Positions 1 to 7,412 of a stretch of DNA of 58,561 nucleotides are shown here, in pieces. A program made the position numbers and the translations under genes. How positions within the stretch are numbered: position 1 is the stretch's first letter; the number at the start of each line of letters is the position of its first letter. The notes under the pieces are model-generated. The model did no database searches and had not been told where the DNA came from. It was given only the letters and a program-made list of their open reading frames with translations. The DNA is taken from the NCBI GenBank assembly GCA_021295695.1, contig JAGWBW010000040.1, forward strand, positions 23,728 to 82,288, written 5' to 3'. The DNA comes from Candidatus Latescibacterota bacterium (GTDB lineage Bacteria; Latescibacterota; UBA2968).

Positions 1-1
1 G

Positions 2-538
2 ATGCAAGCGGCCAATCGCCCGTTTGGCGCAATGGGCTACGCGCTGTGTATGGCAGAGATGATGGATCAGTTCGATGCGATAGGTGAAACGCCTACAACT
101 GTTGTTGTGTGTTCGGGCAGTTGTACACAGCCGGGTTTGATTTTTGGGAAGACTGTTTTGGGTTTGGATGTGCGGATTGTGGGTGTGAGGCCCATTTTGT
201 GGTCTTATGATCTCAAAGACGCATTTCTGGGTGTATTGAGAAAAATGGCGGAGATTTTGGATGTGGATGTCGCGTTTGATGAATCTATGATTGAAAATGT
301 GGATCGGTACGTCGGCGAGCAGGGATATGGGTATTGTTCACCCGAGGGCAATGACGCGATAAGGCTATTGGCGCGCACAGAGGGGATTTTGCTGGAGCCA
401 ATTTATACGGGTAAGACGCTGGCGGGTTTGATCGATATGGTGAATCGTGGCGAGATTGGCAAAGATGAAACTGTGGTGATGGTGCATACGGGAGGGACGC
501 CTGCGCTGTTTGCTTATACAGAGGAATTGTTAAAGTGA
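2..538 (+). CDS. D-cysteine desulfhydrase / ACC deaminase family protein, C-terminal part (partial)
   Basis: This is the C-terminal 178 residues of a PLP-dependent enzyme of the tryptophan-synthase-beta fold, in the D-cysteine desulfhydrase/1-aminocyclopropane-1-carboxylate deaminase family. The near-terminal VHTGGTPALFAY motif and the GILLEPIYTGK segment are characteristic of that family, and the first residues (RPFGAMGYALCMAEM) correspond to the middle of the usual ~330-residue protein. The PLP-binding lysine domain therefore lies off the left edge and the ATG at base 2 is an internal methionine. Family members remove sulfide or ammonia from small amino acids; the true substrate cannot be read from this fragment. 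A PhyH gene follows on the same strand about 120 bp downstream. Confidence 0.8.
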   Translation: MQAANRPFGAMGYALCMAEMMDQFDAIGETPTTVVVCSGSCTQPGLIFGKTVLGLDVRIVGVRPILWSYDLKDAFLGVLRKMAEILDVDVAFDESMIENVDRYVGEQGYGYCSPEGNDAIRLLARTEGILLEPIYTGKTLAGLIDMVNRGEIGKDETVVMVHTGGTPALFAYTEELLK

Positions 539-614
539 CGTCAGGTGTGACATTAGAATAGAGGTCAATAAAACAAGCCAAGTCGTACGATTGCCTCGGG
601 GGATGAGTGGGGAC

Positions 615-639
615 AATTTTTAATTTTTAATTCTTAATT
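615..639 (+). repeat. AT-rich dispersed-type repeat
   Basis: A run of alternating TTTTTAA and TTCTTAATT words lies just upstream of the PhyH gene. Runs like this recur between genes in many bacterial genomes. It is seen once in this window, so calling it a repeat is inference. Confidence 0.3.
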
Positions 640-658
640 GCATTATCAGGAGTACACA

Positions 659-1420
659 ATGTCTGCATTAACTCCGGAGCAAATCGAATTTTTTTTTCAG
701 AATGGCTATATCTCGATTGGCAAACTTCTCGAGGATGAACACATTGAGATATTGCGCCGGGAATACGACCGCGAATTTGCAGCCGCGCGGAAGAATAACC
801 GCTTTCGCAATCTCGCCATTAGCAATACCGATGACCTGAGTGAAAAAAATGACGCGCCCACACAGATGCTGCAAATTATGCAAATGTGTGAGCGCAATCT
901 GCACTACAGAGAACTTATCTACTATGATCCCATACTCGATATTGCCGAGGCACTCATCGGTCCAAATATTCAACTTTTCCACGATCAGGCGCTCTTCAAG
1001 CCCGCACATAACGGGGATGCGGTTTTTTGGCATCAAGACAATGGGTACTGGCAATGTATGCCAGCCAATCTCGTCTCATGCTGGCTCACTCTGGACGATG
1101 CCGATGTCGAAAACGGGGCTATGCACGTCATTCCCGGGTCTCATCTGCGGCCATTCACCCATGAGCGTTCATCTCAAACCGATGCGTTGTTTGATATTGA
1201 AGATCAGGTGGAGATATCCAAAGCCAAAATTGTCGAATTGCCCGCCGGTGGTGTTATGTTTCACCATTGCCAAACCCTGCATCACACACCGCCCAATCAC
1301 ACGGACCGCCAGCGTCGCGCCTTTGCCATCCACTTTATGATTCCAGGTACAAAACGCCACAATACCGGGGAGTACATGCCCGTATCATTTGGCCGTCCCA
1401 TGTTGCGTATGCACATTTGA
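659..1420 (+). CDS. Phytanoyl-CoA dioxygenase (PhyH) family protein
   Basis: A 253-residue Fe(II)/2-oxoglutarate-dependent oxygenase of the PhyH family. The double-stranded beta-helix core is visible: the iron-binding HxD motif is in FWHQDNGYW (about residues 124-132), followed by VIPGSHLRPF. The distal histidine region is FHHCQTLHHTPPNHTDRQRRA, where the arginine would bind the 2-oxoglutarate carboxylate. I chose the ATG at 659 because AGGAG lies 6 nt upstream; an in-frame ATG at 638 has no comparable site. PhyH proteins hydroxylate diverse small molecules and the substrate here is unknown. The gene is single, and converges on the dehydrogenase at 1477. Confidence 0.88.
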   Translation: MSALTPEQIEFFFQNGYISIGKLLEDEHIEILRREYDREFAAARKNNRFRNLAISNTDDLSEKNDAPTQMLQIMQMCERNLHYRELIYYDPILDIAEALIGPNIQLFHDQALFKPAHNGDAVFWHQDNGYWQCMPANLVSCWLTLDDADVENGAMHVIPGSHLRPFTHERSSQTDALFDIEDQVEISKAKIVELPAGGVMFHHCQTLHHTPPNHTDRQRRAFAIHFMIPGTKRHNTGEYMPVSFGRPMLRMHI

Positions 1421-1476
1421 TACAAAAAAAGGGCGAGTCCGAAGACCCGCCTGAAGGAGACCGCTCATCGCGGATC

Positions 1477-2448
1477 TCAAGTCGTCCAGTCAAAGACGAC
1501 CGCGAGACGTTCGGTTTTTTTGTGCAAAAGGTCACGATATGCTTGCTGGCATCTTTCGGGATCGTATGTTGTGTAGATGCCATCGACATTGACGCGGTCC
1601 TCGGCCAACCATTTGAGGGCACCGGCGAAGTTTTCAAAAACGCTGTTGATGCGAAAATCTTCTGGCTGGCGCGGCAGTTCCCATTCCCAGCCGCTGCGAA
1701 TGGTGACGTAATTAAAGAAGATGAGGTGGTGCAAGTCGTGTATGGGCAGATCCGTGTACCGGCGCCAGGGGGTGGCTATGCAAACGACTTCGCCGCGTTT
1801 TCTCACGGTGCCTGCTGCATCGAGCAGGGCTTGTTCGTGTCCCGAGCATTCAATGGCGAGTTGGAATTGGCCCGCGAGGTCGGAATTTTCCGATGGCACG
1901 GCATCCATTACATTGTGAATCCCGGTCTCTGAGGCAATTTGTCGCCGCGAGGCAACCGGGTCACAGGCATAGACTTCATAGCCACAGGCTTGAAAGTTTT
2001 TGGCTGCGAGATGGCCAACGAGGCCGAGTCCAGTGATGAGAATTTTGGCAGGTGGCCGCGCCGAGGTGGTCGTGAGGGTGGTCATTGAGACACCCATCAT
2101 GCGGGCAAATACAGATGTTTCTGGCGTGAGGTTGTCGGGCAGGCGAATCACTTGCGAGGCGGGCTTTCGCTGGTAGGAGGCGTGATTGCCCGGGCAGAAG
2201 GCGAGGTCGCCCGGCGAAATGCCCGAGACATTTTTCCCCACTTTTTCAACTTTGAATGCCGCTGCGTATCCCGACTGTCTGGGAAAATTATTGCCGAGAT
2301 ACCTGCTGTTTAATTCTGTGCCCGCGCTGATGAGGGTTGCAAGGGTATGACCTGCGACTTCGTTTGCACCGATCGCGTCTGTATCGATTTCAAAGGGTAG
2401 CAATTTTGCGGTTTCGCGTTCGGTGAATGTGACTGCGTATTCGTTCAT
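1477..2448 (-). CDS. Zinc-type (MDR) alcohol dehydrogenase-like oxidoreductase
   Basis: A 323-residue medium-chain dehydrogenase/reductase. It has an N-terminal GroES-like domain (SAGTELNSRYLG, PGDLAFCPGNHASY) and a Rossmann domain with the nucleotide-binding loop ITGLGLVGHLAA followed by the acidic-type CDPVASRR. The usual structural-zinc cysteine cluster is not evident, as in the threonine-dehydrogenase-like and bacteriochlorophyllide-reductase-like branches. I chose the ATG at 2448 because AGAGGA precedes it and it begins one base after the stop of the DUF3604 gene, which shows translational coupling. The two products probably act in one pathway; the substrate is unknown. Confidence 0.8.
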   Translation of the reverse strand: MNEYAVTFTERETAKLLPFEIDTDAIGANEVAGHTLATLISAGTELNSRYLGNNFPRQSGYAAAFKVEKVGKNVSGISPGDLAFCPGNHASYQRKPASQVIRLPDNLTPETSVFARMMGVSMTTLTTTSARPPAKILITGLGLVGHLAAKNFQACGYEVYACDPVASRRQIASETGIHNVMDAVPSENSDLAGQFQLAIECSGHEQALLDAAGTVRKRGEVVCIATPWRRYTDLPIHDLHHLIFFNYVTIRSGWEWELPRQPEDFRINSVFENFAGALKWLAEDRVNVDGIYTTYDPERCQQAYRDLLHKKTERLAVVFDWTT

Positions 2449-2449
2449 G

Positions 2450-4642
2450 TTATATTTCCTCTTTTTCATTTTGCACATATACCGGACTGACCCACGCTTT
2501 TCCGCCATCGATTTGCGTTACGCGCACCCAATAGGGATGACAGCCGGGATGTAGCTGGTTCTCAGTAAAAGTAAATGCGATGTCGCGTCCAATGCCTGTG
2601 GGCATTTGTTCAAATACGACCTGCATATCAATACCACCTGCGTCGATTACAACCGGTCCTTGTGCGATCTCTATAAGTTTTAACGCTTGCGACAAGACGG
2701 GTGTTCCAAAATTGATTGTTGCATCGGGCGGGGCATCCAGGGTTAAAATGATGCCATCTGCATCGCCGGTTGTCACCGATGTCCAGGCGACCGATTGGTC
2801 GTCGGCAGATTGAATACCTTCGGATGCGGAATCAAAGGCAAAGCCTCTGACATCTGCGATTCGCCCTTTGTCTATCGTTACTTCGCCATCCCAGCGCACG
2901 AGGCGGTTGCGCGCCCGGATGCGCTGCCCGGACCACGCGATGCGTATGTCTGTTTGATGCCGGGGAATGGTTTGGGGGTGTGTGTAGATAATTTCCGTGC
3001 CTCTGAAGATATCCACTTTTTCTATTGGTGCTGTGCCCCAAACACTGACGGCGATTTCGGGTGGTGTGTTTGTTACCAGATCCGATCCCATGGGCTGTCC
3101 ACCTACGGTGACATCTACGAGGATGCGCTGTCCACTGGTGCCGTAACACCGCCTTGTTTTTATTGCTTCCCAGATGCTTTCTCGCGTCAGTTCTTTTGCA
3201 TATACGCATGTGATTCCGCCGTAAATACCGAATGCGCCACTGCCCGGATGCGCGGCGCCTGGGCGGCCTTTGTGGTCATCACTGCCGCAGGTGAATCCGA
3301 TGCGGTAGCCTTTTTCAAGGGCTTCTTTTAAGAACCATTCAAATTCGCCCCATTCAGATAAAACTTCAATCACGGTCTCCAGATTTGGATCGTGCCAGGT
3401 CAGGTTGGCATAGCGCCCGCCCACATGGGGTATGAGCAGCGCGTCTTTTCCCTTGAGTGCGCGGTAGAGGTCGGTTATGTGCTGGCAATCTGTATCTATA
3501 TCTGATTTTTCTTCAATCAGGACATGGCTGGAGCGGTGCAACGGTCCATCGTCGCCGGGATAATAGACATTGTGATCGCCGCCCAAAGGTGTGTTGCCCG
3601 ACCATTCCCAACCGACAAAGGCGACGAATTTGCCCGCTGTATTTTGGGTATTGGCCTGGTGTTTGATTTCATTCCAGATTGTTTCTGTAATCTGAAAGTC
3701 ATTGCCCTGATGTCCAGCAAAATCCATCCACGCCTTTTCTCGCGCAAAACGAAAGTATGATGATACTGGATTGGTACCCACGGTTTCTTCGCTTTGTCCG
3801 TGGAGATCTCCCCAAAAGGGTTGCGCGTCTTTGCGCGTTTCGATGCATATTAGTGGATTGCACTCTGCCTCAAAGTCATTGTTTTCATCTTTGACCCTTA
3901 CGCGATAAACACTCGGTGTGGGGGCTGTCACATTTTCAAATCGCATGACGCCGCGATGCTCTGGTTGAAATACATAAGTTTCGGGTAGTCCGTGCAGGCC
4001 ATCGGCGTTGATTTTTACCGTGCCTCTGTATTCTGCACACGGATTGCCCCACACATCTTCGGCTTTTACTCCGATCCAGGTTGGTTCCCCCGGTGTTGTT
4101 TCAGAAGGTCCCAGTACGACGAGTTTATTGGGCGCGCCGCTTATGATTGGTACTTTGGGAGATGGCACTTCTGTATATACCCAGGTGCCGCACCAGTCAA
4201 CCGATACCCGAAATTCAAACGCATCTTTGCAAAAGGTTTGCGCGCGACTGCCCGCACTTCCGCCGGATGTATCACCCAATATTAGTGTTATGGTGTCGCC
4301 TTCTGACAATGAGTCGTCAAATACATCAATGGTCACACAATATCGCCACGGTCGAATATAGCGCTGTCTGTCAAATACGGCTTTTAAGGTCGCCGGTCCT
4401 GTGGTCGAGACCGATGCATAAGCAAGTGCGGCAGGGTCGTCAAATTGTGGTCGTTGCCAGTCGCTTACGTCGCGCCAGGCGATTTTGATTACACCGCCGT
4501 CGTCTATTCCGTATTTGCCCACGTGATATACAATGCGCCAGGTGCCCGTTTCTCCGGCGACAACTGCCCGGTCTGGATCAATTTCTGCCCAGCCGTAATA
4601 GCTGCGAATTTGTTCTTCTGTCATGTCGTGTTTTTCTATCAT
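2450..4642 (-). CDS. DUF3604 domain-containing protein (PHP-like putative hydrolase)
   Basis: A 730-residue protein with an N-terminal beta-sandwich region (about 1-280) and a DUF3604 domain. The domain opens with FWGDLHGQSEE and later shows HVGGRYA and FTCGSDDHKGRPG, a set of His/Asp residues resembling the metal centre of PHP-type phosphoesterases. The C-terminal ~200 residues are again beta-rich. DUF3604 proteins are large, often encoded next to sulfatases or oxidoreductases in environmental bacteria, and their substrates are not established. No signal peptide is visible, which suggests a cytoplasmic location. The ATG has AAAGGA 4-5 nt upstream. The stop is one base before the MDR dehydrogenase start. 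Confidence 0.85.
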   Translation of the reverse strand: MIEKHDMTEEQIRSYYGWAEIDPDRAVVAGETGTWRIVYHVGKYGIDDGGVIKIAWRDVSDWQRPQFDDPAALAYASVSTTGPATLKAVFDRQRYIRPWRYCVTIDVFDDSLSEGDTITLILGDTSGGSAGSRAQTFCKDAFEFRVSVDWCGTWVYTEVPSPKVPIISGAPNKLVVLGPSETTPGEPTWIGVKAEDVWGNPCAEYRGTVKINADGLHGLPETYVFQPEHRGVMRFENVTAPTPSVYRVRVKDENNDFEAECNPLICIETRKDAQPFWGDLHGQSEETVGTNPVSSYFRFAREKAWMDFAGHQGNDFQITETIWNEIKHQANTQNTAGKFVAFVGWEWSGNTPLGGDHNVYYPGDDGPLHRSSHVLIEEKSDIDTDCQHITDLYRALKGKDALLIPHVGGRYANLTWHDPNLETVIEVLSEWGEFEWFLKEALEKGYRIGFTCGSDDHKGRPGAAHPGSGAFGIYGGITCVYAKELTRESIWEAIKTRRCYGTSGQRILVDVTVGGQPMGSDLVTNTPPEIAVSVWGTAPIEKVDIFRGTEIIYTHPQTIPRHQTDIRIAWSGQRIRARNRLVRWDGEVTIDKGRIADVRGFAFDSASEGIQSADDQSVAWTSVTTGDADGIILTLDAPPDATINFGTPVLSQALKLIEIAQGPVVIDAGGIDMQVVFEQMPTGIGRDIAFTFTENQLHPGCHPYWVRVTQIDGGKAWVSPVYVQNEKEEI

Positions 4643-4771
4643 AAGATCCTTTCATGATTGGGGTGGAAGAATAGGATTCAAAATAGCGAATCCAGTCGCA
4701 TCTACAAGCACTTTTCCGAGTATTGGCAAAAGTAGGGGAATCTGAGTATATTTTGACGAGAGGTGAGAGCT

Positions 4772-6103
4772 ATGAATGAAGATCTTTTTATTAAACCCGT
4801 GTCGCAAACTGGGCAGGAGATGGTAGGCGCGCCTTTGGCAGAACGCCTGCGTCCTCAGGTGCTGGACGATATTGTGGGGCAGGATCATCTCGTTGGGCCG
4901 GGTGCGCCCCTTCGCGCGCTTATTGAGAGTGACCGCTTGCCGTCCATGATTTTCTGGGGACCACCGGGTTCGGGCAAGACAACGCTGGCTCGGGTTATTG
5001 CCGGTACGACGCAGAGTCGTTTTGTGTCTTTTAGCGCGGTTACCGCGGGCATCAAAGAGGCGCGGGAGATTATTGCGCGGGCGCGAGAAGAGTTGCGTTT
5101 GGGCAGGCGCACTATCTTTTTTGTGGATGAGATTCACCGTTTTAACAAAGCACAGCAAGATGCTTTTTTGCCTCATGTCGAAAATGGTGTTATCACGCTC
5201 ATTGGTGCCACTACTGAAAATCCCTCTTTTGAGGTCAATTCAGCCCTGCTTTCACGCACGCGCGTTTTTGTGCTCAATTTGCTCGATACGTCCCATATTC
5301 GCCAGGTGCTGGACCGCGCTATTGCCAATTCGGAACACGGGTTTCCCGATTTGCAGATTGATGGCCAGGCTTTGGATCTCATTGCCGAGACTGCGGAGGG
5401 AGATGCCCGCCGATCTCTGAACGCGCTTGAAACGGTTGCTGCGGCTGTCGAAGCCACGGGTTGCGACCCCACGCCCGAAACAGTGCGCGACATTCTCGGT
5501 CGCAAGGCTCATCTTTACGATAAGTCTGGGGAAGAGCACTACAATATTATTTCGGCTTTTCACAAGAGTCTCCGCGGCAGCGATCCACATGCCGCACTGT
5601 ATTGGCTCGCGCGTATGATGGCGTCTGGGGAGCATCCGCATTATATTTTGAGGCGTATGATCCGTTTTGCTTCTGAAGATGTGGGCACTGCTGATCCGCG
5701 CGCTTTGCAAGTTGCGCTCAATGCCCGCGAGTCCTACGATTTTTTGGACAGTCCCGAGGGCGATTTAGCTATTGCCCAGGCGACGGTTTATCTCGCCACA
5801 GCCCCCAAGAGCAATGCCGTTTATGCCGCGTATAATAACGCGCTTTCCGATGTTGAAAAGCATCCCAATCTGCCCGTGCCCCTGCATATTCGCAATGCGC
5901 CGACAAAGCTTATGAAAGATCTCGATTACGGCAAGGGGTATCAATATGCACATGACGATCCGGATGGATATATTGATCAAGTGTATTTTCCCGATAATTT
6001 GAGCGACCGCACTTATTATCGCCCTACGGATCGCGGCTATGAAAAACATATTCGCGCGCTTATGGATTGGTGGGATGAATTGAGAAAGAAAAAATCTTTT
6101 TGA
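4772..6103 (+). CDS. rarA: Replication-associated recombination protein A (RarA/MgsA AAA+ ATPase)
   Basis: A 443-residue AAA+ ATPase related to clamp loaders. RarA acts at stalled replication forks and interacts with single-strand binding protein. Visible motifs are Walker A GPPGSGKTT (about 63-71), Walker B FFVDEIHRFNK (about 116-126) and sensor 1 TLIGATTENPSFEVN. The C-terminal MgsA domain shows EDVGTADPRAL and the conserved end segment YKYPHD-like YQYAHDDPDGY. The length is normal for the family. I chose the ATG at 4772 because GAGGTGA lies 6 nt upstream; a GTG nine bases earlier would overlap that site. It stands alone, divergent from the DUF3604 gene. Confidence 0.95.
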   Translation: MNEDLFIKPVSQTGQEMVGAPLAERLRPQVLDDIVGQDHLVGPGAPLRALIESDRLPSMIFWGPPGSGKTTLARVIAGTTQSRFVSFSAVTAGIKEAREIIARAREELRLGRRTIFFVDEIHRFNKAQQDAFLPHVENGVITLIGATTENPSFEVNSALLSRTRVFVLNLLDTSHIRQVLDRAIANSEHGFPDLQIDGQALDLIAETAEGDARRSLNALETVAAAVEATGCDPTPETVRDILGRKAHLYDKSGEEHYNIISAFHKSLRGSDPHAALYWLARMMASGEHPHYILRRMIRFASEDVGTADPRALQVALNARESYDFLDSPEGDLAIAQATVYLATAPKSNAVYAAYNNALSDVEKHPNLPVPLHIRNAPTKLMKDLDYGKGYQYAHDDPDGYIDQVYFPDNLSDRTYYRPTDRGYEKHIRALMDWWDELRKKKSF

Positions 6104-6113
6104 TAGAGCACCC

Positions 6114-6135
6114 AAAAGTGCATCCATGCCGGTGT
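6114..6135 (+). repeat. Leader-module repeat, copy A
   Basis: A 22-bp word containing TGCATCCATGCCGGTGT. It recurs with two mismatches at 6850-6871 on the other side of the HTH gene. Each copy is followed after about 100 bp by a GAAAGGAGG ribosome-binding site and a very short ORF. Confidence 0.6.
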
Positions 6136-6154
6136 AAGGGCGAAGAGGTATGTC

Positions 6155-6183
6155 TTGACAATGCGGTAAGATTGCCGCAATTT
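6155..6183 (+). promoter_or_regulatory. Possible sigma-70 promoter before the leader ORF and HTH gene
   Basis: A perfect -35 box TTGACA (6155-6160) is followed after 17 bp by CAATTT, a weak -10. An imperfect inverted repeat, TGCGG...CCGCA, lies inside the spacer and could be an operator. It reads toward the mini-ORF and the HTH gene. Confidence 0.4.
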
Positions 6184-6225
6184 TGCAGATGACCGTTTAC
6201 TTGTGTCTATTTGAAAGGAGGCAAC

Positions 6226-6288
6226 ATGAAGGCTTTAATTTTTGTATTTACGACAAATCACATACCTGGTTCGCCTCCGGTTAGATAG
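6226..6288 (+). CDS. Possible 20-residue leader peptide
   Basis: An ATG placed 5 nt after a near-perfect Shine-Dalgarno (GAAAGGAGG) opens a 20-codon frame starting MKALIFVFTTNH and ending in TAG. It is too short for family recognition. A similarly placed mini-ORF starting MKTLT lies downstream of the HTH gene at 6978, and both follow a shared repeat. The strong RBS suggests ribosomes load here. Its likely role would be as a leader peptide controlling the downstream HTH gene at 6410. That is inference; it could also be a non-coding RNA with an accidental frame. Confidence 0.4.
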   Translation: MKALIFVFTTNHIPGSPPVR

Positions 6289-6409
6289 CTGCTTTGGGCG
6301 TTTACAATCTGTCCGTCGCAGTTGTATCGTTCCTCCGGAGCCGCGGGTCTGATATGTGTGGTAGTTTTTCGCCCGACATATTCATTCCCTGGAGGAGACG
6401 AACGGACAT

Positions 6410-6784
6410 ATGTACAATCCTGATTTTTGGGAAGTTCAGTTAGATCAATCAGACCTGGAAATGATGCCGGATGATGTTGGCCTGTGGCACGAGTCGCCCG
6501 AAGACCAAAATTTGCGCTATAAACATGAAGATCGGGTTGGGCGTCTCATCCCACAGATCGATACGCTCTTAAATCGATCGCTTACGCAAAGACAATTTGA
6601 AGCTGCTGTTTTGTATTTCAAATACGGCAAGACCCAGCGGGAAATTTCAGAGATTATGGGTATTTCGCGCAGGGTGGTCAGCCAGCATTTGTTCGGCATT
6701 ACGCGAAATGGAAAATCCATAGGCGGTGCTGTGAAAAAACTTCGCAAACTCTGCCGCAAACACGGCATTGCCATTACAAATTAA
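6410..6784 (+). CDS. Small HTH protein, sigma-70 region 4-like
   Basis: A 124-residue protein. Its first ~45 residues are acidic and not recognisable. The C-terminal half reads LTQRQFEAAVLYFKYGKT, then QREISEIMGISRRVVSQHL, then a basic tail VKKLRKLCRKHG. That is the pattern of a sigma-70 region 4 / LuxR-type helix-turn-helix, so the protein probably binds DNA as a regulator rather than a full sigma factor, since region 2 is absent. An RBS-like GGAGGAG lies about 12 nt upstream of the ATG. The gene is flanked by two related leader modules and is followed immediately by a strong hairpin. Confidence 0.7.
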   Translation: MYNPDFWEVQLDQSDLEMMPDDVGLWHESPEDQNLRYKHEDRVGRLIPQIDTLLNRSLTQRQFEAAVLYFKYGKTQREISEIMGISRRVVSQHLFGITRNGKSIGGAVKKLRKLCRKHGIAITN

Positions 6785-6786
6785 AA

Positions 6787-6816
6787 AACGCCTGAGTGTT
6801 ATAGCTCAGGCGTTTC
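6787..6816 (+). terminator. Hairpin terminator after the HTH gene
   Basis: A perfect 10-bp stem (AACGCCTGAG paired with CTCAGGCGTT) around an 8-nt loop begins two bases after the HTH stop codon. It ends in a short TT tract, so termination may be moderate. Confidence 0.65.
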
Positions 6817-6849
6817 TGGTTGTCGAGAAAGAGTTCTAAAAATCTACAC

Positions 6850-6871
6850 AAAACTGCATCCATGCTGGTGT
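6850..6871 (+). repeat. Leader-module repeat, copy B
   Basis: The second copy of the word containing TGCATCCATGCTGGTGT, matching 6114-6135 with two mismatches. It lies about 105 bp upstream of another GAAAGGAGG site and mini-ORF. Confidence 0.6.
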
Positions 6872-6977
6872 TTATGTAACCGGGCCAACAGGTTGGTGCG
6901 GTTTGCTAATATATTGGCATCCACCGCGCAAAACGCTTTCCGGAAGCGGAGTCACGCATATCGAAAGGAGGTTTAAG

Positions 6978-7010
6978 ATGAAAACTTTAACTTCGGAGGT
7001 GAACGCCTGA
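6978..7010 (+). CDS. Possible 10-residue mini-ORF with strong RBS
   Basis: ATG follows GAAAGGAGGTTTAAG and opens the frame MKTLTSEVNA, then TGA. The start resembles the MKAL start of the upstream mini-ORF at 6226, including the aligned sequence ATGAAxxCTTTAA. No gene follows before the terminator at 7038, so this unit looks like a short self-contained transcript. Whether a peptide is made is unknown. Confidence 0.35.
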   Translation: MKTLTSEVNA

Positions 7011-7028
7011 TTTTCAGGCTGTGACCCT

Positions 7029-7412
7029 TCAGACGTTGGGCCAGGGACATTGTTCCTGGCCCTTTTTTGTCAGTTCTTCCACTGGTTTATCTTGATCGAG
7101 CAAATATTCCTGTCTCGCCATCATTGTCAAAATACCCACCAGAAGACTGAGCAGCAGCACCAATCCCGCGGGCATAAATTTTCGCGTGCGGACAAATCGG
7201 CTCATAAATATGCCCGTGAGCAATAATCCGACCAATCCGCCGGTCAAAAACCCAGTAGCGGGATCGCTCAGGCTTTGCCAGCATCCAAAGAGCGCGGCAA
7301 TACCACAGATCGCGCCTGCGAATAAGGATGCAGAACTCCCGGATTTCATCTTTCCTACGATGCCTCCCACAATTAACAATACGCCGTAAATCGCCAGATC
7401 CTCACTCTCCAA
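7029..7412 (-). CDS. UPF0136/TMEM14-like small membrane protein
   Basis: A protein of about 127 residues with four predicted membrane segments: LAIYGVLLIVGGIVG, SLFAGAICGIAALFG, FLTGGLVGLLLTGIF and LVLLLSLLVGILTMM. The first three, with the GxxxG-like small-residue spacing and the KxGSSASL loop, match the UPF0136/TMEM14 family, whose bacterial role is unknown. There is no ATG at the expected place. A TTG at 7412 is preceded by CAGGGGAT and overlaps the end of the oxidoreductase gene by 11 nt, so translation is probably coupled. An in-frame ATG at 7460 would add 16 residues. The last codons overlap a terminator hairpin that serves the opposite strand. Confidence 0.7.
   Translation of the reverse strand: MESEDLAIYGVLLIVGGIVGKMKSGSSASLFAGAICGIAALFGCWQSLSDPATGFLTGGLVGLLLTGIFMSRFVRTRKFMPAGLVLLLSLLVGILTMMARQEYLLDQDKPVEELTKKGQEQCPWPNV
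7038..7068 (+). terminator. Strong intrinsic terminator of the mini-ORF unit
   Basis: GGGCCAGG pairs with CCTGGCCC around a 9-nt loop and is followed by six T. It ends the plus-strand transcript carrying the mini-ORF at 6978. It lies inside the 3' end of the convergent membrane-protein gene. Confidence 0.85.

Noticed and set aside
638-658. Upstream in-frame ATG for the PhyH gene
   Set aside because: The AGGAG at 648-652 lies inside this extension and serves the ATG at 659.
1267-1932. A 221-codon plus-strand frame across the PhyH/MDR junction
   Set aside because: It spans the ends of two convergent real genes in the wrong frame and has no motif.
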